The notes: generated by a model not told the origin, from the sequence alone. 39,455 bases of DNA from Gordonia hydrophobica NBRC 16057 (GCF_001592365.1 NZ_BCWU01000019.1:1-39455), one strand, 5' to 3'. Counted from the stretch's first letter, positions 6,889 through 15,187 are shown. Made by a program: numbers and translations.

Positions 6889-7230
6889 CTAATCCTTGAT
6901 GCCGAGTCGCCAGTGCTCAACGTGGTACGTGGCTTCTTTCAGAAGGGTGGCGACATGGTGGTCGAAAAGCCTGTAGACAACCGTCCGACCTGAACGCTCG
7001 CCACGGACCAGGCCGAGGGAACGGAGGACTCGCAGTTGGTGCGACACCGCTGACTGCTCCATCCCGACAGCCTCGGCAAGTTCGGAGACGGAGCATTCGC
7101 CTGTTGTGAGCCGGGCGAGTATGCGTAGCCGGCTCGGAGAAGTCAACGCCTGCAGCGTTTCCGCGACTGTGGATGCGAGTTCCGCGCTCAATGGCACCGC
7201 AGGTGAATCGCTGACCGGCCAATGTCCCAT
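6889..7230 (-). CDS. nmtR: ArsR/SmtB-family nickel/cobalt sensor, NmtR-like repressor
   Basis: A 113-residue winged-helix repressor. The recognition segment 'LAEAVGMEQSAVSHQLRVLRSLGLV' (about residues 51-75) is almost identical to Mycobacterium tuberculosis NmtR as I recall it. The metal ligands of NmtR are present: N-terminal MGH (Gly2, His3), and Asp90, His92, His103 and His106 in 'FDHHV' and 'YHVEH', equivalent to Asp91, His93, His104 and His107. The extra C-terminal histidines of NmtR are missing. The ATG at 7230 is chosen because Gly2 and His3 must be N-terminal to bind metal. However, no good ribosome-binding site precedes it, and a GTG at 7278 with GGGAG upstream would add 16 residues. 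NmtR represses metal-efflux genes and releases DNA on binding Ni or Co. Here it lies between uptake systems and near a cobalt enzyme. An ArsR-family repressor, CblA, is reported for nitrile hydratase in R. rhodochrous M8. Confidence 0.88.
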   Translation of the reverse strand: MGHWPVSDSPAVPLSAELASTVAETLQALTSPSRLRILARLTTGECSVSELAEAVGMEQSAVSHQLRVLRSLGLVRGERSGRTVVYRLFDHHVATLLKEATYHVEHWRLGIKD

Positions 7231-7370
7231 GTCTGTAGTCAACCACAGAGGTGCGGGTGGGAGACCGCGGTAGGCCACTGGAGTATCTCCCGACTGCGAC
7301 TTCTCCCCCTGTGCGCTTGTGCCCGAGGTGATCTCCGGCGATCATTGCTCAACTCCTTCGGGGCTTTCAA

Positions 7371-7391
7371 ATGAAATAATTCATAGATGAA
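7371..7391 (-). promoter_or_regulatory. Composite operator upstream of the NmtR-like gene
   Basis: Two overlapping inverted repeats: ATGAA-ATAA-TTCAT (7371-7384) and TTCAT-AG-ATGAA (7380-7391). The stretch from 7373 aligns with 11101 onwards, in front of importer 2: both read GAAATAATTC, then AGATG after a short offset. This is the form expected of an ArsR-family site and suggests autoregulation. It lies about 140 bases before the chosen start. On the minus strand an AAGGAG followed by an out-of-frame ATG at 7345 lies inside the leader. Confidence 0.6.
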
Positions 7392-7519
7392 CAGTTACAA
7401 CGATAGATGACGACGCCGAAGTGCGTGTCGAAGTTCGACTAGGTCGCTGAAAATGAGTTCGAACGGATCAGCGTGGAGCGCTGGGAGGTGGCTGGCCACC
7501 GTGGATCAGTCGGGCGTGC

Positions 7520-8254
7520 TCAGTCCTGGCGCGTTCCTAGCCAGTCGGAGATCGGTTGGCCGTCGCGCAGATGCTGGTCGATAAGCCTTCCGACACGATC
7601 TGCGGTGAGCTGGGCATACCAAATGTTGTCGGGATAGACGGTGACGACAGGTGCTTGGACACACGGGAACAGGCAGCCAGTGAGAGTGACGAGAACGATG
7701 TCGTCCGCCATCTTGCGGTTGTCGAGGCCGCTGCTGAGCGCAGCGGCGGTCTCCCCCGCGCCTTGTGCAGAGCATCGCGGTCCGCGGCAGACGAGGACGT
7801 GCTTGCTGAAGGTCGGGATCTTCGTCCATAGGGGGGATGTGAGCGGGGCGACAGCTGTGGTTGCGGGTTTGCCGCCGTGGTCGAGCGCTGCGGCAATCAG
7901 GTCGGCGTAGTGTGCACCGTCGCAGAGCGAGGGGCCAATCCTGATCTCCGGCACGTGTGCGTCAACCGGACGTGTTCGTAGCCAATGGCCGACGACACGC
8001 CGGAACCAGGCTGCCATGGCGCGGTCTGTGAGGGTCTGACCGCTGAGTACTATGATCCGCTGCGCGCCTGCTGCCGCAGCCTCGTCGAGGACTTCGGTGA
8101 CTGTCGGCGCTGCGCCGCCCAGTACTGCGACCCGGTACACCGCCTGGGGTCGGTGGGTCCGTAGTTTCGCTAGAGCGGTGGCAAGTTCTGCGGTGGGATC
8201 AGCGCCGCGGTTCGTTGGAGTGGTGATGATGACCCAGTCTGCGGCGGTATTCAT
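7520..8254 (-). CDS. Degenerate CbiX-like domain fused to a [2Fe-2S] thioredoxin-fold ferredoxin
   Basis: A two-domain protein of 244 residues. Residues 5-125 have the layout of the CbiX/SirB small chelatase fold ('TAELATALAKLRTHRPQAVYRVAVLGGAAPTVTEVLDEAAAAGAQRIIVLSG'). The active-site histidines of true chelatases, in 'GHGSR' and near residue 75, are replaced ('TTPTNRG', 'SGQTLTD'). Residues 150-240 form a thioredoxin-like [2Fe-2S] ferredoxin with Cys156, Cys161, Cys194 and Cys198 (C-x4-C ... C-x3-C), followed by 'APVVTVYPDNIWY'. The ATG at 8254 overlaps the ATPase stop (ATGA), so it is the fourth gene of the importer 2 operon. A role in reducing or releasing imported cobalt complexes, or in holding cobalt, is inference. 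Catalysis of cobalt insertion into a tetrapyrrole looks unlikely. Confidence 0.72.
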   Translation of the reverse strand: MNTAADWVIITTPTNRGADPTAELATALAKLRTHRPQAVYRVAVLGGAAPTVTEVLDEAAAAGAQRIIVLSGQTLTDRAMAAWFRRVVGHWLRTRPVDAHVPEIRIGPSLCDGAHYADLIAAALDHGGKPATTAVAPLTSPLWTKIPTFSKHVLVCRGPRCSAQGAGETAAALSSGLDNRKMADDIVLVTLTGCLFPCVQAPVVTVYPDNIWYAQLTADRVGRLIDQHLRDGQPISDWLGTRQD

Positions 8255-9048
8255 GCGGTTATCCGGACTGGGGTCTGTTGGTGAGAAGGGGTGCACGGTA
8301 CGACGAGTGGACCGCCGGTTCGCGGATGTACGAGTACCTCCGCATCGATGCCATAGACCTCGGCGAGTAACTCTGGCGTGAGGACTTCGGTGGGGGTGCC
8401 GATGGCGTGGACGGTGCCATTGTGGAGAACTATCAGGCGGTCGCAGAACATGGCGGCGAGGTCGAGATCGTGGATTGCGGCGATGACAGTGAGGTTGAGC
8501 CGTCGAAGTTGGCCGAGCAAGTGGAGGCCGGCGGCGATGTCGAGGTGGTTGGTTGGTTCGTCGAGGACCAGGATCGTCGGTCGCTGAGCTAGAGCCCGCG
8601 CGACTTGTGTCTTCTGCCGTTCACCGCCGGACAGGGTATGCCAGGTGCGGTGCCGGAGACTGTCGAGACCGAGCATTGTGATCGCACCGTCAACTTCTTC
8701 GGGGGATTCTCCAAGCGGGCGTCCCCAACTGCCGGTGTGGGGGATGGTTCCCAATTCCACGATCTGCTCGACGGTCAGTTCCATCACTGTTGTGGCGTGT
8801 TGCTCGACTTCGGCTACGGTGCGGGCGAAGTCGAGTCTTCCGACGTGGCGGAGGTCGCGGCCATTGAGGAGAACATGTCCTCGGTCGGGTTGTTGCCAAC
8901 GCACCATCAGCGATAGCAGGGTTGATTTGCCTGAACCGTTGGGGCCGATGATTCCGGTGAATTCGCCGGCGCGTGCGCCGCAATTGATGTCGTGGAGGAT
9001 ACGACTGTCGCCGCGGGAGAAATCGACGCCGCAGACTTCGATGGTCAT
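8251..9048 (-). CDS. ABC transporter ATPase of the FecE/BtuD type (importer 2)
   Basis: A 265-residue ATPase with Walker A GPNGSGKST at 35-43, signature LSGGE at 139-143, Walker B ILVLDEP at 159-165 and 'AAIHDLDLAA' around the H-loop. It follows the permease gene by a single base and overlaps the CbiX-ferredoxin gene by four. Lipoprotein, permease, ATPase and fusion protein therefore form one tightly coupled operon on the minus strand. It is a paralogue of the importer 1 ATPase. It would energise uptake of the same class of substrate; a metal complex, corrinoid or cobalt chelate is inferred from the neighbours. Confidence 0.93.
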   Translation of the reverse strand: MTIEVCGVDFSRGDSRILHDINCGARAGEFTGIIGPNGSGKSTLLSLMVRWQQPDRGHVLLNGRDLRHVGRLDFARTVAEVEQHATTVMELTVEQIVELGTIPHTGSWGRPLGESPEEVDGAITMLGLDSLRHRTWHTLSGGERQKTQVARALAQRPTILVLDEPTNHLDIAAGLHLLGQLRRLNLTVIAAIHDLDLAAMFCDRLIVLHNGTVHAIGTPTEVLTPELLAEVYGIDAEVLVHPRTGGPLVVPCTPSHQQTPVRITA

Positions 9049-9049
9049 G

Positions 9050-10090
9050 TCAGATACCTTTCTGCCGGCGTAGGAGCCAGATGAATGCGGGCACGCCGAT
9101 GGCTGATGTGACCAGGCCGAGGGGGAGTTCGCGGTCCGGTAGGAGGGTGCGGGCGAGGATGTCAGCCCAGGCGACGATCAGCGCGCCGGTGAGGATGGCG
9201 AGCGGGAGGACGCGCGCGTGGAGCGGTCCGACGAAGAAGCGCACAGCGTGAGGAACCACTAGGCCGACAAAGCCGATGATCCCTGATATTGACACCAGGA
9301 CAGCGGTGCAAAGCGAGACTAAGGCGTAGAGAGTCCAGCGGATGCGGACGACGTTGGTACCCAGGCCTGCTGCTGATCGTTCGCCGAAGGCGAAGGTGTC
9401 GAGGGTCCGCGCATAAGACAGGACGACGAGCACCGTCAGTGTGGTCACAGTGACACTGAGTAAGAGTGTATTCCAGCGGACACCTGCGACCGACCCTAGC
9501 GACCAGAGCATGACGCGGTCGGCGGTTCCGTGTGGGCCGAAGTAGACCAGGCCTGCGCTGAGAGCGGCAGTCAATTGGCCCACCGCGACACCGGCGAGGA
9601 TGAGGCGGCCTGGCATGAGAGCTCCGCCGCGGGTGACCGAGATCGCGAAGACCAGTACTAATGCCGACATCGACCCGATGAAGGCGGCGAGCGCGATGGT
9701 GGGGCCGCCAGCCATGCTGCCGAGCCCGAGTCCAGTGCCGAGGATGATCGACGCGCCTAACGCCGCGCCGCCAGACATTCCGAGGATATAGGGGTCGGCG
9801 AGTTGATTACCGGTCAGTGATTGTAAGACCGCGCCGCACACCGATAGCCCTGCGCCTACGACGGCGGCACCAACCATGCGCGGCAGTCGAAGGTCGACGA
9901 CGATGTGCTCGTCGAGGATGTCGATGCCCGGACCCACCCCGAGGCGGCTGAGAACGGCGTCGATCACGGTTGAGAGCGATAGGTCGGCCGATCCGATGAC
10001 CACGCCAAGCCCTAAACTGACCAGCAGTAGCGCGGTCAGCCCGGCTACCGTCAGCGTGAGGCCGGACGTTCCGCGGATCTGTGGGCGCAC
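9050..10090 (-). CDS. FecCD-family ABC permease (importer 2)
   Basis: A 346-residue BtuC/FecCD-type permease with about ten hydrophobic segments. 'LRLPRMVGAAVVGAGLSVCGAVLQSLTGNQLADPYILGMSGGAALGAS' and 'GIIGFVGLVVPHAVRFFVG' are the family signatures. The GTG start follows the lipoprotein stop by 7 bases, with GGAAAG just upstream. The next gene, the ATPase, begins one base after the permease ends. It is paralogous to the importer 1 permease: both have 'LDTFAFGERSAAGLG' or 'LDAFAFGETSAASLG' and end in 'IGVPAFIWLL' or 'IGVPVFALIL'. The two systems probably arose by duplication. Confidence 0.94.
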   Translation of the reverse strand: MRPQIRGTSGLTLTVAGLTALLLVSLGLGVVIGSADLSLSTVIDAVLSRLGVGPGIDILDEHIVVDLRLPRMVGAAVVGAGLSVCGAVLQSLTGNQLADPYILGMSGGAALGASIILGTGLGLGSMAGGPTIALAAFIGSMSALVLVFAISVTRGGALMPGRLILAGVAVGQLTAALSAGLVYFGPHGTADRVMLWSLGSVAGVRWNTLLLSVTVTTLTVLVVLSYARTLDTFAFGERSAAGLGTNVVRIRWTLYALVSLCTAVLVSISGIIGFVGLVVPHAVRFFVGPLHARVLPLAILTGALIVAWADILARTLLPDRELPLGLVTSAIGVPAFIWLLRRQKGI

Positions 10091-10097
10091 GCCACAG

Positions 10098-11072
10098 CTA
10101 CTTTCCGAGGGCGTCGGATAGTCGCACTGCGCCGTCGATCATTCGGGCGCCGGGGGTGCTTTCGGAGAACGGGATCACCACGTACGAGGCGTTTCTCACC
10201 GCGTCGAGGTCTTGGAGGGCGGGATCTGATTCGAGGTACTTCCGTTTAGCGTCGGCAGGATCCCAATCGGCGTCGATCAGGACGATCACGTCAGGGTTCG
10301 CAGTCAGGACCGCTTCCCAACCGGTATCCGCCCAGTTGCCCGATAGATGGTGGAAGGCGTTGGTGGCGCCGACAGCATCCATGACAAGTTGCGGACCGCC
10401 GTCGCGGCCACCGACCGACGGGCTGTCGGTTTTGGCGTCCCACCACATCACGGATGTGCCTGCACCCGCGTTGGTCGTCTTCAGCGTGTCGAGGGTTGCG
10501 CGCAGGCGCGCGTTCACCTGATCTGCCTGCTCAGTGCGCCCGAATAGCACACCATAGTCGCTGGTCTCGCCTGCGATGGCGTCCCAGGACGGTGCTGGTC
10601 GATGAGACTTGTCATCGCACCCGAAGGGTGAGACGTAACTTGAGACTCCGAGGTCGGCGAGGGAAGCCTGGGAGCCCAACGCTTTGTCATCGAACGCCGA
10701 CGCATACGATGATGCGACCAGGTCGGGCCGGGTCTTCAGCAGCGTTTCTCGATCGGGGTATTTGCTGGACAGCACAGGAATCTGTCGGTAGGCGTCGGCC
10801 CACCGAGGTGAGATCTGGTCGTCGAGGTATGCGGTGCCCGCCATCTGTCCCCCAGCGCCGATCGCCAGTGCTGACTCTGTGGCTCCCTGATTGACGGTGA
10901 CTGCTGCCTTGGCTGGGGCGGCCATCGTAATGGTTCGACCGCAGTTCTCGACAGTGATGGCCGCAGCCGGATCGTCAGTCTCGGCGCTGCTACAGCCGGT
11001 CACCGCTATGACCACAGCCAAACCGCCCGCCGCCGCGAACCTATGCGCGGCAGACTTGAAGAGAGTGCGCAC
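10098..11072 (-). CDS. Lipoprotein substrate-binding protein of metal-chelate type (importer 2)
   Basis: A lipoprotein of 324 residues. The signal peptide is MRTLFKSAAHRFAAAGGLAV and the lipobox VTGC puts the lipid-modified cysteine at about residue 27. The mature part is a FecB/BtuF-type binding protein: 'VENCGRTITMAAPAKAAVTV', then 'GATESALAIGAGGQMAGTAYLDD', with 'WEAVLTANPDVIVLIDADW' in the second lobe. It is a paralogue of the importer 1 protein but lacks its Cys-Cys pair, reading VGGRDGGP there. The GTG start has AGGAG 7 bases upstream. It heads the four-gene operon running leftward to 7520, and an 18-bp inverted repeat lies about 30-50 bases upstream of the start. Related proteins have been suggested to bind an F420 precursor; the setting here favours cobalt or a cobalt complex. 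Confidence 0.9.
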   Translation of the reverse strand: MRTLFKSAAHRFAAAGGLAVVIAVTGCSSAETDDPAAAITVENCGRTITMAAPAKAAVTVNQGATESALAIGAGGQMAGTAYLDDQISPRWADAYRQIPVLSSKYPDRETLLKTRPDLVASSYASAFDDKALGSQASLADLGVSSYVSPFGCDDKSHRPAPSWDAIAGETSDYGVLFGRTEQADQVNARLRATLDTLKTTNAGAGTSVMWWDAKTDSPSVGGRDGGPQLVMDAVGATNAFHHLSGNWADTGWEAVLTANPDVIVLIDADWDPADAKRKYLESDPALQDLDAVRNASYVVIPFSESTPGARMIDGAVRLSDALGK

Positions 11073-11100
11073 AGCGAACTCCTATTCAGAAGTGTCAGAA

Positions 11101-11122
11101 GAAATAATTCCAGATGGAATTA
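11101..11122 (-). promoter_or_regulatory. Operator candidate upstream of importer 2 operon
   Basis: A 7-bp inverted repeat, TAATTCC (11105-11111) and GGAATTA (11116-11122), with centre AGAT. Preceded by GAAATAATTC at 11101, it aligns with the composite site before the NmtR-like gene at 7373. When both are centred, each reads TAATTC-N6-GAA. One repressor for both promoters is the simplest reading. Confidence 0.62.
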
Positions 11123-11429
11123 ATGGCGACTTTAGGGGATTGGGTGAACGGGCGTGACGACTTTGGTGAATCTTCCTCGAACGGGTAAGTGTCACGGGCG
11201 CGACCCGTCGAACCTTCAGCAGATGCCGCCCGGGCCCTGCAACGGGATCACGATGCCGATGCGGAAGGGTGGCGCGGCGGACATCACCCGTGGCATTCGG
11301 CCTCCTCGGTGACGATGCACCTCACAGCTTGCACGGAGTTTGAGGTGTTTCACAGCGTCTGCACTAATCTGTAGGGTAACTGTTTGCAAGACGTCCGATC
11401 AATGAGTCCGACCGGGTGGGAGGTACCAG
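11123..11429. other. Gene-free region between importer 2 and a MarR gene
   Basis: About 300 bases without a credible coding frame, between divergent genes. It carries promoters for both directions and a small ACGGG / CCCGT hairpin at 11194-11208. Base composition shifts here from the AT-richer island to the GC-rich core, so the right junction of the island may lie in or near this stretch. No attachment repeat was recognised. Confidence 0.45.
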
Positions 11430-11885
11430 ATGAGCGACACCGTCGGTGCCGTCCATACCTCCGCCGTCGGTGCGTCGACCGATCTGGTGAAGCACCTTCT
11501 GCTCGGTGCGCAGGCGACGTCGGCGGCGTTGACCGCGATCGGTGCGCGCCACGACCTCACCGTCGACGAGTGGTTGATTCTGGACGCGCTCGATTCCGCA
11601 GACGGGATCGCCATGTCGGCGATCTCGCAACAGACACTGGCCTCCGGCGCCTCGCTGACGCGCGCGGTGGACCGACTCGTCACCAGTTCGCTGGTCTATC
11701 GTGCGCCGAGCGCGGTGGACCGCCGCAAGGTGGAAGTGCGGATCAGTGCACTGGGACGCGAGCGGCACGCGGCGATGCGGTCCGAGGTGCAGGCACTCGA
11801 CCTCGCGCTCCGATCGATTTTGGCCGCCGACGCCGACAGCGTAACGGCCGCACTGGCGCAGGTCGTCGCCGACACGGCGCGCTGA
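11430..11885 (+). CDS. MarR-family transcriptional regulator
   Basis: A 151-residue winged-helix protein. 'LTVDEWLILDALDSADGIAMSAISQQTLASGASLTRAVDRLVTSSLVYRAPSAVDRRKVEVRISALGR' contains the helix-turn-helix and the wing with the family's D-R-R-K-V pattern. GGGAGG lies 7 bases before the ATG. It is followed after 54 bases by two lipoprotein genes on the same strand. It may regulate them or itself; nothing in the sequence names a ligand. It is only distantly similar to the MarR gene at 675. High GC and regular codon bias place it with the core genes to its right. Confidence 0.85.
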   Translation: MSDTVGAVHTSAVGASTDLVKHLLLGAQATSAALTAIGARHDLTVDEWLILDALDSADGIAMSAISQQTLASGASLTRAVDRLVTSSLVYRAPSAVDRRKVEVRISALGRERHAAMRSEVQALDLALRSILAADADSVTAALAQVVADTAR

Positions 11886-11939
11886 TCGATCGAACCCCGT
11901 TCAGAGCCCCGCCCGTCCGGCACCAGTACATTCACTGTC

Positions 11940-12653
11940 ATGGGCAGCAGTCGTAGCAAGCGCACCGTGACCAACCGACTCTGCGTCGGCGTGCTTGTGG
12001 GAGCTGCGGTGGTCGCGGCGACCGCGGGCTGCAGCAGCGACGGCACGGATCATCGCGCCACCGACCTCGTTCTGACCCAGAGCGAACTGCCCGACGGCTT
12101 CACCGTGTCCAAGCTCGGCGCCGATGAACTGCAGCAGGTCACCGACCAGCTTCACGACTCCACCAAGAACGTCGAGGTGAGTCCCAAGACCTGTGCTGCA
12201 CCCGGTTCGATGGTCGGCTCGGTGGATCCGAAGACCACCGGAGTCATGGCGGCGACCACCTCCGAGTTCTCGGTCAGCCAGTCCGTGCAGCCCGTCGCCG
12301 CCGTCGACGGTGGCGTCGACTTCGGCCGAGTGCGCGACCGCGTCGCCGGCGACTGCGCACACGTCCGGGTCGCAGTGACCACCGGTCCGATCAAGGGCGC
12401 TGAGATCGACGTCCGCCACGAGGTACTGAATCTGACCGGTTTCGACAGTGCCGACCAGCTGCTCGTCGTCGAGAGCACCAGCCACACGGTCAACGGGGCC
12501 CGAAGCGGGACCAAGCAGCTGCTGGCAGGTAGTGCCGTGGTCAACGATTTTCTGATCACGGTCGAGATGACGCCGGTCGACGGCGACGGTCCCGTGGACC
12601 GCGGCCTCTTCACGCAGATCCTCACCCGCGCGGTGGACAAGGCCGCTTCCTGA
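11940..12653 (+). CDS. Putative lipoprotein, first of a tandem paralogous pair
   Basis: A 237-residue exported protein. A basic N-terminus and the hydrophobic stretch 'LCVGVLVGAAVVAAT' lead to the lipobox TAGC, so the mature protein is predicted to be lipid-anchored outside the membrane. The mature part begins 'SSDGTDHRATDLVLTQSELPDGFTVSKL' and has no motif I recognise; it resembles small lipoproteins of unknown function common in mycolic-acid actinobacteria. Two further cysteines in the mature part (about residues 82 and 140) have counterparts in the next gene and could form a disulfide. A TACATT box at 11927-11932 lies 7 bases before the ATG, so the mRNA may be leaderless. Confidence 0.75.
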   Translation: MGSSRSKRTVTNRLCVGVLVGAAVVAATAGCSSDGTDHRATDLVLTQSELPDGFTVSKLGADELQQVTDQLHDSTKNVEVSPKTCAAPGSMVGSVDPKTTGVMAATTSEFSVSQSVQPVAAVDGGVDFGRVRDRVAGDCAHVRVAVTTGPIKGAEIDVRHEVLNLTGFDSADQLLVVESTSHTVNGARSGTKQLLAGSAVVNDFLITVEMTPVDGDGPVDRGLFTQILTRAVDKAAS

Positions 12654-12727
12654 CACCGGTGATCGGCCGTGCACTGCGGTCGGCAAGGATGGTCTCGTCG
12701 AAGAATCAGAGATAGGGGCTTTGTCCG

Positions 12728-13450
12728 GTGAAGACGATGACGAGGGTCGCTGGTGTGACGGCGGCGGTGAGCGCCGCGCTGCTGATGGCGACGGCGTGCA
12801 ACTCCGACGGTGCCGATGTCGGCGGGGCGGAGCTGTCGGCGACGCCGAACGCGGACCCCGCCGTGATCGCTTCCCTCATGCTCGGCAAAGCCGAGCTGCC
12901 GTCCGGATACCAACTGGTTCAGGTTCCGAAGGACCAGGCACAGCAGTTCGCCGACACCATGGGGGTGTCGACGCGAAACGCCAAGATCACGCCGTCGAAG
13001 TGCAAGCATCTGAGTGTGTACCCCGCAGACGTCGCAGCTGACCAGGTCGGCTCCACGGTCGCCATGAAGACGTCGTCGATTCTGGTGGAGACGGTCGCCG
13101 CGGTCGACGGCAAGGTCGACGAGGTGCGTCAGCGTGCCGACGGGGAGTGCTCCACGTTGACGATCGAGGTCACCGAAGGCTCGGCCAGCGGAGCCAAGGC
13201 CACGACCACGTCGAAGGTCCTGGACGGGCCCAAGACGGCCGCCGACGCCGCCGTGGTGGTCCAGCAGTCGTCGACAGTCGAGCTGGCCGGGTCGACCACA
13301 CGCACGGCGGTGGTCCTCGGCCTCGCCGAGGTGAACGGGTACCTCGTCAGCGTGCAGACCAGCGACACCGCGGGCAACAGTCCCGACCTCGCCGCCTTCA
13401 ACGCCTTCTTCGCCAAGGCGATCGGAAGGGTGTCGGAGAAGACGTCGTAG
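12728..13450 (+). CDS. Putative lipoprotein, second of a tandem paralogous pair
   Basis: A 240-residue exported protein. Its GTG start has AGGGG about 8 bases upstream. The signal sequence 'MKTMTRVAGVTAAVSAALLMATAC' ends in a lipobox cysteine. The mature part matches the previous protein along its length: 'GKAELPSGYQLVQVPKDQAQQFADT' against 'TQSELPDGFTVSKLGADELQQVTDQ', and 'ITPSKC' against 'VSPKTC'. The pair is therefore a tandem duplication that has diverged widely. Function is unknown. A 40-base perfect palindrome follows the stop after about 20 bases and ends the transcript. Confidence 0.77.
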   Translation: MKTMTRVAGVTAAVSAALLMATACNSDGADVGGAELSATPNADPAVIASLMLGKAELPSGYQLVQVPKDQAQQFADTMGVSTRNAKITPSKCKHLSVYPADVAADQVGSTVAMKTSSILVETVAAVDGKVDEVRQRADGECSTLTIEVTEGSASGAKATTTSKVLDGPKTAADAAVVVQQSSTVELAGSTTRTAVVLGLAEVNGYLVSVQTSDTAGNSPDLAAFNAFFAKAIGRVSEKTS

Positions 13451-13469
13451 GCGAGCACGAGTCAGGCAG

Positions 13470-13509
13470 ACGACGAAGGGTCCCTCCGCGCGGAGGGACC
13501 CTTCGTCGT
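13470..13509. terminator. Bidirectional terminator, 40-base perfect palindrome
   Basis: Two 20-base arms, beginning ACGACGAAGGGTCCCTCCGC at 13470 and complementary at 13490-13509, meet without a spacer. It lies between the ends of the convergent lipoprotein and glutamate dehydrogenase genes and should fold equally well in both transcripts. Confidence 0.88.
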
Positions 13510-13524
13510 GTCTTGCGGTAGTGC

Positions 13525-15054
<1,530 letters not shown>

Positions 15055-15067
15055 TTACGAGACAATT

Positions 15068-15087
15068 CTCGCAGGTGCACCTGCGAG
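15068..15087. promoter_or_regulatory. Perfect 20-base palindrome between divergent genes
   Basis: CTCGCAGGTG is followed directly by its reverse complement CACCTGCGAG. With no gene end nearby it is more likely an operator than a terminator. It lies 100 bases upstream of the nSTAND gene and 200 bases upstream of gdhA. The N-terminal HTH-like domain of the nSTAND protein makes autoregulation conceivable. Confidence 0.5.
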
Positions 15088-15175
15088 GGTGGCGCTCGGG
15101 GCGGCCGGACGACGCTTCCGGATCGCGCGCTTCTGGAACAACGACGCATCTGTACGGTGAGCGGTCGGCCTCGGC

Positions 15176-15181
15176 TAGCCT
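15176..15181 (+). promoter_or_regulatory. Candidate -10 box for a leaderless nSTAND transcript
   Basis: TAGCCT ends six bases before the GTG start, and no ribosome-binding site precedes the start. This is the layout of leaderless actinobacterial mRNAs. No clear -35 box is seen. Confidence 0.4.
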
Positions 15182-15187
15182 CGGACT

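Noticed and set aside
7520..8254. Functional sirohydrochlorin or cobalt chelatase (CbiX)
   Set aside because: Both active-site histidine positions appear to be replaced, so only the fold, not the activity, can be supported.
4664..11072. Importers of the F420 precursor, since related binding proteins carry that proposed annotation
   Set aside because: No cofE or other F420 gene is near, while a cobalt enzyme and a cobalt sensor are. Kept only as an alternative.
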